From Kribbella pratensis (GTDB lineage Bacteria > Actinomycetota > Actinomycetes > Propionibacteriales > Kribbellaceae): 64,000 nucleotides of DNA. Below the pieces are notes generated by a model. It saw only the letters and a list, made by a program, of their open reading frames with translations. It had not been told where the DNA came from and did no database searches. Where the stretch lies: positions 1,495,473 to 1,559,472 of the forward strand of contig NZ_SODP01000001.1 of NCBI RefSeq assembly GCF_004365355.1, written 5' to 3'. Positions 1 to 7,396 of this stretch are shown here, one piece after another (within the stretch, counting starts at the first letter, position 1; each line of letters opens with the position of its first letter). Both the position numbers and the translations under genes were made by a program.

Positions 1-34
1 TCGGGCTGTCCGATCGGATGATGCGTTCTCATCC

Positions 35-691
35 CTATGCTGAAGTTGGGATCGTGCTCGTGCGGAACGAGAAGCGAGCCACTCGAGGCGCCCAGCGACG
101 GTAGGCATCGATACGCGAGACAGTCATGTGGCCGCGGACGCGTTGGAGAGGCTGGTGTAACTCTGGGAACTTGTCGAGCAACTGCCAGACGGTGCTCTCA
201 TCGGATGACCCAGCCAGCGAGTTGAAGAGTTGCTGGGCGACCGATGGACGTCCGATCAGGATGCCTAGTAAAAGGATGACAGCCTGGTACTCGCCATCGT
301 CCGTCGCAGTGGCAGCATCGCGGGGGAGAAATGCCGGCAACTCGCTATCGGGCACAGAGACTCGCAACATCCGATAAATGTTCACAAGACGCTTCGCGGC
401 GCGAGGTGTGGGGACAAGGTCGCTGACCATGCCGAGGAGGTCCTGCTCAGATTTCGTAATCGACAACAACTCAGGGCGGGGCGGCGTCGGTTGAACTGCC
501 ACGAGATCGGTCGTGTCTGTCAAGCCGGGAGCGCCGCCCGAGATGTCACCGGCGGAGACGACATGATCAGGCATGACGTCTGCGCCGTCCGCGTCGGCGC
601 TAGTTCCGGGGAGCGAGGCGAAGGGGCCGATAGGACCCTCATTGCCGGGGGTTAGAGGCGGGGTTAAAGCGACGATGAGTTCCCGGTAGCG
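35..691 (-). pseudogene. C-terminal part of the same KAP NTPase, out of frame with its N-terminus
   Basis: Reading from about 691 in a frame one base off from the upstream part gives RYRELIVALTPPL and then, after a variable linker, the conserved KAP tail with PTPRAAKRLVNIYRMLR (about 435-390). The frame is open from 691 to the stop at 35, so the ATG at 574 is probably not a real start. Joined across one base near 692 the gene would encode roughly 1,090 residues. It is either a genuine frameshift mutation or a sequencing error; sequence alone cannot decide. The junction lies in a CCGCCG run, a plausible slippage site. Confidence 0.7.
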
Positions 692-3248
692 GCGGTGTCA
701 TCGCTCCTAGCGCGAAGGGGATCTGGAAGATCTTCTCGAGGTAGCTGTCCGGCTCGTCGAGAAGGTTGTCGTAGTGTGCGGCGATCGACCGTGTAAGCCA
801 TCGACTGTCGACTCCGACGACGACTACGAAGAGCTTGAACGCCAACAGCAGGTGGACTGCCTGAAGAACCTCGACGACTTTATCGTGTGGACAACGGTCG
901 AGATCATCAACGTAGAGGAAGATTCTCTCGACATCGGGAACCTCTGGACTACCCGGGCTCAGGATCTCTGTACTTTCTGCCAGTTGCGCTGCGCCGCCTG
1001 GATTGCCACTGGGCATCAGACTGACCAAGTCCTCGAAGTCGCGACGGACGCGTGACATCACGCCCAGCTTATCGCGGTAGTCCGAACTGGTGGCCCGCTC
1101 GCGCACGAGCTTCTGCAGTCGCAAGCCCTTATTCCTTGCGTCAGCAAGCTCCTGCTCATCGCGGGATACCTCTTGCTTTGCCGTCCGCTCTGCAGCCTCT
1201 GCTTGGGTGAGCTCTGCGCGTCTTTTATCCACAGATTGCTGGCGAGCTGCGCGTGCCTCACGCGCCAAATGCAGCACACGCCAAGCACCGTTCAACGCTG
1301 GCGTCACCGCGGCTATAACGGCGCCGATTAGCCCGAGTGCGGCGACCCCAGGAGACCACTGAGTTACAGCCCATACCGCGCCCGCTAGGGCGAGGAACAC
1401 GACAAAGGTGATCAGAGTTGTTTTCCGTCGCTGGTACAGCACCTCTTCTTTGAAAAGCCGCCAGGTGATCTGGGCCTTCCCGATCGTTCTATCTACCGCG
1501 TCAAGGGTGTCGACGAGTTCCGTTGCCGAGTCATCCGAGACTTGAACGCCTTGCTCTGCGATCTCACGAAGCCTGTCGGTTAGCTTTTCTTCACCGCGTA
1601 CCGCACGCAGCGCGGCAGCGAGCGCAGCTCGTGTGGCGGCGACCGGACGATTTGTCCTCAACTCAAGCTCTTCCACCTCACGCTGCAGCCGCTGGCGTTC
1701 GGTCCTGGTCTCGACAACTCTCCGTCGCGCCTGATCGAGTTCGTTCAGCTTTGCGGTGGTCATATCGGGCCTGCCGGCACTGGCCAGCTCGTCGAACAGG
1801 GTCGCAGCTAGGCTCGCCCACAGGTCGGTATCAACGTAGTGCCAGGCGTTGAACCGAATCTGTCTCACCTCCTTGCAGTACGGCCAGGCATCTCGCCTCC
1901 CAGCCTTGGCAAGATTCGCGAGCTCGTCGATCCGTTCCTGCATCAGTGCCATGAAGAAGCTCTTGCCGCTACCCCAGTCACCGAAGAGTCCGACGGCCAG
2001 CGGCAAGGGCGTCTCACGCGCGAGCAGGACGGACACAAGCATCTCGACCTCGGGTGCAACATCGAGCGTGTCTGCACTCTTGACCCGCCCGTCCCCAGGC
2101 TCCGGCACGGTGTCAGCCATCGCACCGGGAAGGAGCGGTGCTCGTGACGGCTCCTTTTCGTCGTCTGCTGTCCGTGCTGCCTCGCGTGAGCTGGGATGTT
2201 CAGCATGTTGCCTGGACGGGTGGCGGGCCTGACTCGCCTCGCGGTACAGGCGCTCGGCCTCATCGGGATCGTAGATCCGGATGAGGCTCGCGAGTTCGCG
2301 CATCGCTTCCCTGTCGCCAGTCTCTATCGCCCGGCGATAGAGGCTCTCAGCCGTGAGACTCTCGCCAGCCTCGGCCAGCACGCGTGCGAGGTCGCGGATC
2401 ACGACAGGATCGTTGGTCGCCGTCGCGTCGTTGTAGAGATCGGAGGCCTCGCGGATGTTGCCGCTGCGGATCAGTATGACGGCGAGTTCAAGGATTGCTT
2501 CCCTGTCGCCAGCCTCTATCGCTTCGCGATAGAGCCTGTGAGCGCCGTCTGTGTCGCCCATATCGACCCGTTGCGCGGCCAGTGCGCGCAATGGCGCCGT
2601 GCTGTTAGCTGCGGTCGCCTCACTGTCCTGCTTCGGTTGCTCAGCGGTGGTGGCGTCTCCGGTCTGTGGCCGCTGTGATCCGCGGTCGCCAAGCGGTACG
2701 ACCTCCCGCGCCCTGGAGGTCTCGGTGAGATAGGTTCTTCCGGCGACGGGTAGGGTCGGCCTGACCCAGCCGTCTCGCTCTTGGGCCACGCTGACGGCAG
2801 TGATCAGGCCGCGCTCCGCGAGGTACTCTGCGGCGTGCCGCACCTGCCGTTCGCTGTAACCGCCGCCTTCTGCCGTCGATGCGAGGAGCACAAATGGCTC
2901 CCAACTCGATGGGCTGACGTGATTGTTCTCCTGCTCGTCCAGCCACAGCAACATCGCCCGGTGTAGTACCTCCTCGCGGATCTTCGGATCGGCGCGGCTG
3001 GATCGTAACCGCTGAACAGCGAGCTTCCCGGCCGCTGTGATTAGGCCGAAGGCACCGCCCAGCGTGCTGGCCTGCCTGACATAGCCGGCATCATTCAGTA
3101 GGTCAATCAGGTCATATCCGTACGAGTTGTCGACGCCGAGGCTGTCCAGGTAAGCAGACATCGCCTCGAGCCCGTCCTCGCCCGCTCGGTCACTGTCGTA
3201 CAGACGCTCGAGCAGATCTGACGCATGCTGCTCAATTTCGGTGGCCAT
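639..3248 (-). CDS. KAP-family P-loop NTPase, N-terminal and central part (frameshifted)
   Basis: Large NTPase of the KAP family (membrane-associated P-loop ATPases of unclear cellular role). From the ATG at 3248: two winged-helix-like segments (about residues 1-190), a Sel1/TPR-like repeat block (about 220-340, repeated LYREAIEAGDREA-type units), Walker A GDWGSGKS near residue 420 (about 1955-1985), two hydrophobic segments near 608-655 inserted in the NTPase domain as is usual for KAP, and Walker B LYVDDLDRC near 780 (about 885-915). The ATG at 3248 is preferred over GTG 3296 because GAGAGGGAG lies just upstream. The frame runs into nonsense after IPFALGAMTP and stops at 639; the missing C-terminus continues in another frame (35-691). 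Function inferred only; KAP proteins occur in accessory and defence-like loci. Confidence 0.8.
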   Translation of the reverse strand: MATEIEQHASDLLERLYDSDRAGEDGLEAMSAYLDSLGVDNSYGYDLIDLLNDAGYVRQASTLGGAFGLITAAGKLAVQRLRSSRADPKIREEVLHRAMLLWLDEQENNHVSPSSWEPFVLLASTAEGGGYSERQVRHAAEYLAERGLITAVSVAQERDGWVRPTLPVAGRTYLTETSRAREVVPLGDRGSQRPQTGDATTAEQPKQDSEATAANSTAPLRALAAQRVDMGDTDGAHRLYREAIEAGDREAILELAVILIRSGNIREASDLYNDATATNDPVVIRDLARVLAEAGESLTAESLYRRAIETGDREAMRELASLIRIYDPDEAERLYREASQARHPSRQHAEHPSSREAARTADDEKEPSRAPLLPGAMADTVPEPGDGRVKSADTLDVAPEVEMLVSVLLARETPLPLAVGLFGDWGSGKSFFMALMQERIDELANLAKAGRRDAWPYCKEVRQIRFNAWHYVDTDLWASLAATLFDELASAGRPDMTTAKLNELDQARRRVVETRTERQRLQREVEELELRTNRPVAATRAALAAALRAVRGEEKLTDRLREIAEQGVQVSDDSATELVDTLDAVDRTIGKAQITWRLFKEEVLYQRRKTTLITFVVFLALAGAVWAVTQWSPGVAALGLIGAVIAAVTPALNGAWRVLHLAREARAARQQSVDKRRAELTQAEAAERTAKQEVSRDEQELADARNKGLRLQKLVRERATSSDYRDKLGVMSRVRRDFEDLVSLMPSGNPGGAAQLAESTEILSPGSPEVPDVERIFLYVDDLDRCPHDKVVEVLQAVHLLLAFKLFVVVVGVDSRWLTRSIAAHYDNLLDEPDSYLEKIFQIPFALGAMTPPLPGTHRRFNPASNPRQ

Positions 3249-3305
3249 CCGCTCCCTCTCGGTCAGTCGTTCCCTGTACCGAGGGCTCAACGACACCTGG
3301 TGATA

Positions 3306-3585
3306 CAGACAGTTACCGATGATGTGCCCGATGTGGTGTTCTGTGCGGTGGGGACGGGTGGGAAGCTCGCGGGTGTGGCTGCAGGGGTGCGGCCGGAGCA
3401 GTTGGTGGTTGGGGTTTCGGTGTTGAAGGGTGGGGCGTTCCTGGAGGCCGACGTTGTTCGGCTGCGGAGGGGTGCACGGCGCGCGGAAGGGCTCGTGACG
3501 GCTTGAGTGTGATTACCACTTTGGTGGTTGTGCGGAGCGGACGACTGAGCTGGATGAGTTCGTCGACGACTTCGAGGTACGACGA
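3306..3585 (+). pseudogene. Remnant of a PLP-dependent ACC deaminase/D-cysteine desulfhydrase-type enzyme
   Basis: Two blocks typical of this fold-type II PLP family lie in order on the plus strand. The first (about 3318-3466) reads CAVGTGGKLAGVAAGV and VSVLKGGAFLEADVVRL, which includes the glycine-rich phosphate-binding loop. The second (3511-3585), in a different frame, reads DYHFGGCAERTTELDEF. The upstream half of the enzyme is absent: the sequence is replaced by the 5' end of the KAP gene reading the other way. The downstream end is also lost. So this is a doubly truncated, frameshifted relic. Family assignment is from recalled motif similarity. Confidence 0.6.
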
Positions 3586-3694
3586 TTGTGGCGTTGATCA
3601 GTGGATCGGGTGGGTAGGGTTCGAGCCAATCGAGGTGCCAGTCGCCTGAGTTGACATTGAAGGACTTGCCGAAGCCGAGCGAGCGGCCGTTCAT
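3578..3694 (-). pseudogene. Unidentified 5' gene fragment downstream of the phosphotransferase
   Basis: An ATG at 3694, preceded by GGAG and lying 27 bp after the stop of the phosphotransferase gene, opens a frame beginning MNGRSLGFGKSFNVNSGDW and continuing through LDWLEPYPPDP. Codons are mostly G/C-ending as in real genes. After about 40 codons the reading becomes low-complexity antisense of the PLP-enzyme relic, so the gene seems truncated. A one-base shift after ATIVV would prolong a plausible frame (EVVDELIQLSRPLR), but that overlaps the relic on the other strand. I do not recognise the family. Confidence 0.35.
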
Positions 3695-3720
3695 GGCGCG
3701 GGCGTGTGGCCCGGCTCCAG

Positions 3721-4635
3721 TTAGCGGAGCGCGTTCAGCTCGTCGAGGGCGCGATGGGCGCGCTTGACCACCCCTGGAACGACCTCGTGGCGCCCGTGAC
3801 GGATGGGCCACTCAAGCTGCACGAGGATCTGGGTCGCTGCGAGCACCGCCGCGGCCTCCCAGCCGACGAGGTCGAGGATCCTCGTTGACAGCCGCCGTCG
3901 GGCATCGTCCAGCGGATCCTGGAAGGTGTGCCACTGGAGGGTGGTGAGATCAGTCGCCCGCGTGCCGCTACCTGCGTTCCCGATATCCACGACCGCCACC
4001 ACCGCTCCGTCACGGACCAGGACATTGTCGGGCTTGAAATCGGCGTGGACCATGTCAGGTGGCTCTGCTGGTGGGGAGCCGTCGGCACACATGAGCCGCA
4101 GGCGCTCGACCAGTGCCGATACCGCGGAGGAGTACTCCGAAAGCCCGGCGACAGCCCTCGACAAACTCGGGGCTAAGTCTCGACCGAAGTCCTGACCGGT
4201 GGCGAGCCGCCAGGCGTACGACCAGTGGTCGTAGGGCTCCGAGGCTTGGCCGGCCTGGAGTTCGTTGATCTCCGTCAGCTGCTCAACGAGGGAGGGGGTC
4301 AGCTCCGGCGCGGGAGCTGCGTCAACGAAGTCGATGAGGTGCCATACATGAGTGGCTGTGGCCCCTACTCCGAGCCAGGCCGGGGTGGGATAGCCGCGCC
4401 TACGCATGTGCTCGACGATTCTCTGGGTTCGCAACGACTCGTCCAGCTGGTTGGGGCGTACCCTCGGCCATGCTTTGAGCACTCCATTTGCCCCTCCGGC
4501 CAACTCAACGCGCATGGCACCCACATCGAAGCCTCCGGGTAGGCGACCGACAAGAGTGACCTCTGCCCCGACGACGCCGGCCACATCGTCCAGGACCTCG
4601 GTAGGCAGCTCTTCGGGATGGGTTCCGTGGCTCAT
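3721..4635 (-). CDS. Aminoglycoside phosphotransferase-family small-molecule kinase
   Basis: A 304-residue protein-kinase-like phosphotransferase. The N-lobe is followed by the Brenner-type catalytic motif VHADFKPDNVLV (about residue 195-206; catalytic Asp, Asn ligand) and the metal-binding DIG at about 217 in place of DFG. Length fits the APH/choline-kinase-like superfamily. The substrate cannot be read from sequence; it need not be an antibiotic. The ATG at 4635 overlaps the stop of a 59-codon gene by four bases, implying translational coupling. GC3 is somewhat lower than in the metabolic genes, in keeping with an accessory region. Confidence 0.85.
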   Translation of the reverse strand: MSHGTHPEELPTEVLDDVAGVVGAEVTLVGRLPGGFDVGAMRVELAGGANGVLKAWPRVRPNQLDESLRTQRIVEHMRRRGYPTPAWLGVGATATHVWHLIDFVDAAPAPELTPSLVEQLTEINELQAGQASEPYDHWSYAWRLATGQDFGRDLAPSLSRAVAGLSEYSSAVSALVERLRLMCADGSPPAEPPDMVHADFKPDNVLVRDGAVVAVVDIGNAGSGTRATDLTTLQWHTFQDPLDDARRRLSTRILDLVGWEAAAVLAATQILVQLEWPIRHGRHEVVPGVVKRAHRALDELNALR

Positions 4636-4811
4636 TGGCTCGAAGGGCCGATGAACCGTTCGTACGGCTCCGGCACCACCCGGACTTCAAACAGACGCGC
4701 AACCATGCCGGCATCCTGGCACCGTTCCACGCCCGACCGCATGCCATTTCCTTGCCGAAGAGCGAACCCTAGAACCTCGAGTGCCTGGTGTTTGAGGGCG
4801 AGCGGGCGCAT
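4632..4811 (-). CDS. Small 59-residue hypothetical protein upstream of the phosphotransferase
   Basis: ATG at 4811 with AAAGG six bases upstream, 59 codons, and a TGA whose bases overlap the phosphotransferase ATG (ATGA, 4632-4635). The product starts MRPLALKHQALEVLGFALRQ and ends YERFIGPSSQ. No signal peptide, membrane segment or known motif is visible. The open frame continues upstream of the ATG to about 4890, so it may be the surviving 3' end of a longer gene. The coupled arrangement favours it being translated. Confidence 0.45.
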   Translation of the reverse strand: MRPLALKHQALEVLGFALRQGNGMRSGVERCQDAGMVARLFEVRVVPEPYERFIGPSSQ

Positions 4812-4984
4812 CTTGCTGCCTTTGGCCTGGCCGACCGCACGAGGAACTCGTCTCGACGCTCGAGCCGATTATGCGGTCCACTTCTGTCCGCCAGGAGAAC
4901 CCGCTGCATGTTGAAGCCCAAGGTGTCACGGTTGGGCAGTCGCCGGCTGGGGGGCTCGGGGCGGGCGTCGCGTTCGCGTCTCGG

Positions 4985-5100
4985 CTGCCCTCGACGGGGA
5001 GGGTTGGGATCCGTCGGTTGAGGACACCGGGCAGCCACCAGGCGCGGTCGCCGAGGAGGCGCAGTACCGGGCACTATCAGGCACCGGATGATGATGGCTG
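4985..5100 (-). pseudogene. C-terminal remnant of an MMPL-family (RND-type) transporter
   Basis: On the minus strand 5097-5070 reads IIIRCLIVP, then after a one-base shift 5068-4987 reads VLRLLGDRAWWLPGV followed by NRRIPTLPVEG. This is the signature end of actinobacterial MMPL transporters (last transmembrane helix, then LLGDRAWWLP). Everything upstream has been lost, and the MerR gene begins 100 bp away on the other strand. A decayed relic; family call rests on recalled motif similarity. Confidence 0.55.
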
Positions 5101-5171
5101 TCGCAGTACTCCTCGACGCCGTCACGTAGCGGCAATCATGTTCGCCGTCTGCCAGTGCGGAACCGGCTTGC

Positions 5172-5190
5172 GTCTCCACTAGATGGAGAC
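5172..5190. promoter_or_regulatory. MerR-type operator: GTCTCCA-N5-TGGAGAC
   Basis: Perfect 7-bp inverted repeat with a 5-bp spacer, 16 bp before the MerR start codon. It sits between TTGCGT (5168-5173) and CACAGT (5193-5198), which are 19 bp apart, the long spacer typical of MerR-activated promoters. An extra half site CTGGAGAC lies at about 5212-5219 inside the gene. Probable autoregulation. Confidence 0.6.
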
Positions 5191-5205
5191 TGCACAGTGG
5201 TTGCC

Positions 5206-6162
5206 ATGACCACTGGAGACAGCAGACTCTTCTCGATCGGTGACCTGGCCGAGCGGACCGGACTCAGGGTGCGGACGATCAGGTTCTACTCCGATCGCGG
5301 TGTGTTGCCTCCGACAGACCGGAGTCCGTCCGGTTACCGCCGCTACGACTTCGACTCGCTGGCGAGGCTGGAGTTGGTGCGCACGTTGAGGGAACTCGGT
5401 ATCGATCTTCCGACGATCCAGCAGGTGCTGGAGCGGGAGCGAACCGTTACCGAGGTGGCCGCGGCCCACGCGGAGGCCTTGGATGTGCAGATCCGGAGCC
5501 TGCGGATCCGGCGCGCGGTTTTGCGGATGGTGGCGCGGCGCGGCTCCCGACCCGAGGAGTTACAACTCGTGCACCGACTGGCTGAGCTGTCCGACCTGGA
5601 CCGTCGTCGACTGATCATGGACTTCATCGACGAGGCGTTCGGTGACCTCGATGCGAATCCGGAGCTCGTCGAGTTGCTCCGCTCGGCGATGCCCGAGATG
5701 CCCGCGGAGCCGGCCCCGGAGCAGCTCGAGGGTTGGATCGAGCTGGCCGAGCTGGTCGGCCGGGTCGACTTCAGGGCGGCGGTGCGCCGGGCAGCGCAGC
5801 ATCAGGCTCAAGAGAGGGCGGCGGGGGACCGGACCGGGTTGCACCACGATCTCACTGTGTTCGTACGACACACCATCGAGCAGGCGATCGCCGACGGCGT
5901 CGATCCTGCCTCCGCGGCCGCGAAGCCGGTTCTGGACGTGTTGATCACGCAGTACTGCGAGACCTTCGACGAAGCCGACACACCGGAGTACCGGGCGCGG
6001 GTCGCACGCCGGGTGGAGGTCGGGAGCGATGCACTGCTCGAGCGATACTGGCACCTGCTAGCTGTTGTCAACGGCAACGAACCACCACCCTCTCTCGCCC
6101 CGGTCTTCACCTGGTTCCTTACTGCTCTGCGTGCTACCGGGCCGCGAACGCCTCTGAGCTGA
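5206..6162 (+). CDS. MerR-family transcriptional regulator with long ligand-binding C-terminus
   Basis: 318 residues. The N-terminal winged helix reads SIGDLAERTGLRVRTIRFY, then SGYRRYD, the standard MerR DNA-binding domain, followed by the dimerisation helix (about residues 75-115). The remaining 200 residues are helical and acidic with no recognised ligand domain, much longer than metal sensors (about 130-150), so a drug or small-molecule sensor is more likely. ATG 5206 is chosen because the operator at 5172-5190 would otherwise lie inside the gene. No obvious target gene adjoins; the upstream neighbour is an MMPL relic, a possible former target. Confidence 0.85.
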   Translation: MTTGDSRLFSIGDLAERTGLRVRTIRFYSDRGVLPPTDRSPSGYRRYDFDSLARLELVRTLRELGIDLPTIQQVLERERTVTEVAAAHAEALDVQIRSLRIRRAVLRMVARRGSRPEELQLVHRLAELSDLDRRRLIMDFIDEAFGDLDANPELVELLRSAMPEMPAEPAPEQLEGWIELAELVGRVDFRAAVRRAAQHQAQERAAGDRTGLHHDLTVFVRHTIEQAIADGVDPASAAAKPVLDVLITQYCETFDEADTPEYRARVARRVEVGSDALLERYWHLLAVVNGNEPPPSLAPVFTWFLTALRATGPRTPLS

Positions 6163-6196
6163 AGTCCCAGGCCGCCGTCTGTGGTTTGTGCGGCGT

Positions 6197-7396
6197 TCAG
6201 ATGAGAAGGGTGCGGCCCAGCCAGTCGTCGGCAGTTTGTACGCCGGGGAGGGCGAAGAAGTAGCCGCCGCCGAAGGGGAGGATGTAGTCGACCAGGGGTT
6301 CGTCGATGAGGAGGGTTTGGGTGGCTACGAACTGGCGGTCCAGGTCGGCGTTGAAGCAGATGAAGATCATGCCCATGTCGAGTTGGCCGTTGGGCTCGAT
6401 GCCGGCGCTGTAGTTGAAGCCGCGACGTAGCATCCGGCGGTCGTCGGCGGTGCCGTCGTGGGGGTTGGCTAGGCGGGTGTGGGCTGTTAGCGGCACTGTG
6501 TTCCCGTGGGCGTCCCGGTAGTAGCTGGGGAGCTGGAACTCCTCCTGGCCGGGTACTCGTTCGCCCGGGCGGCCGGACAGCGGTGCGCCGGTGTCGCGGT
6601 CGCGGCCGAAGATCCGTTGCTGCTCGTTGATCGAGATCCGGTCCCAGAACTCCACGAACATCCGGATCAGCCGGACCACGTGGTACGAACCGCCGGTCAC
6701 CCAGTCCGGTTCGTCGCCGCCGGCCTTGGTCCATACCAGGTGATCGAGCAACTCGGGACGGTCGAGGAACTCGTGGTTGGCCGTGCCGTCCTTGAACCCG
6801 AACAGGTTCCGGGGTGTGCCGCTCGGCCGCGGCGGGCTGGTGAAGCCCTCCTGCTGCCACAGCACTTGCAGGTCGGCGCGGGTTGCGCGCATCAGGATGC
6901 GGAGCGCGTGCAGCACGGTGTCACGGTGATCGGCGCAGATCTGCAGGAGCAGGTCGCCGTCGCAGCGGTCGGGGTCGAGCGCGTCGTTCGGGAACTCGTC
7001 CATCGCGCGCAGTCGGGCCGGTTTGGCGTCGGCGAGGCCGAACCTGTCGTCGAACAGGCTTGCACCGACGCTGACCGTGACGGTGAGACCGTCGGGGACC
7101 ATGCCGGGGCCGAGTACGCCGTTCTCGTACGGCGTTGAGACGAGACCGTCGTCGCTGCCGCGTCCGGTCGGTGCGTCGCCTCCGGTGACCAGGTAGCGGA
7201 TGGTTGCCGACAGCGTCTGGAACATCCGCCGCAGCGCCAGCCGGTCGGGCGCGGTCACCAGAAACGCGACGACGATCGCCGCCTGCTGCGCAGGCTCAAG
7301 GATGCCGGCCTGGTGCGCACCTTCGAACGACCGGCTATCCGGTGCAGCGACGTCCGGTGCGGCGCTGTCCGGTGCGGTGGTGTTGTGGTCAGGCAT
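6197..7396 (-). CDS. efeB: Dyp-type heme peroxidase, EfeB-like
   Basis: 399 residues with the Dyp hallmark FGFKDGTAN (GxxDG, distal Asp, about residue 207) and the proximal heme histidine in AHTRLANP (about 310). EfeB partners (deferrochelatase/peroxidase) act with EfeO in iron acquisition. Unlike classical EfeB there is no Tat signal: the N-terminus is an Ala/Pro/Asp-rich stretch that leads directly into FEGAHQAGILEP. The ATG overlaps the efeO stop by 8 bases, so the pair is translationally coupled. Substrate and location are therefore uncertain. Confidence 0.85.
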   Translation of the reverse strand: MPDHNTTAPDSAAPDVAAPDSRSFEGAHQAGILEPAQQAAIVVAFLVTAPDRLALRRMFQTLSATIRYLVTGGDAPTGRGSDDGLVSTPYENGVLGPGMVPDGLTVTVSVGASLFDDRFGLADAKPARLRAMDEFPNDALDPDRCDGDLLLQICADHRDTVLHALRILMRATRADLQVLWQQEGFTSPPRPSGTPRNLFGFKDGTANHEFLDRPELLDHLVWTKAGGDEPDWVTGGSYHVVRLIRMFVEFWDRISINEQQRIFGRDRDTGAPLSGRPGERVPGQEEFQLPSYYRDAHGNTVPLTAHTRLANPHDGTADDRRMLRRGFNYSAGIEPNGQLDMGMIFICFNADLDRQFVATQTLLIDEPLVDYILPFGGGYFFALPGVQTADDWLGRTLLI

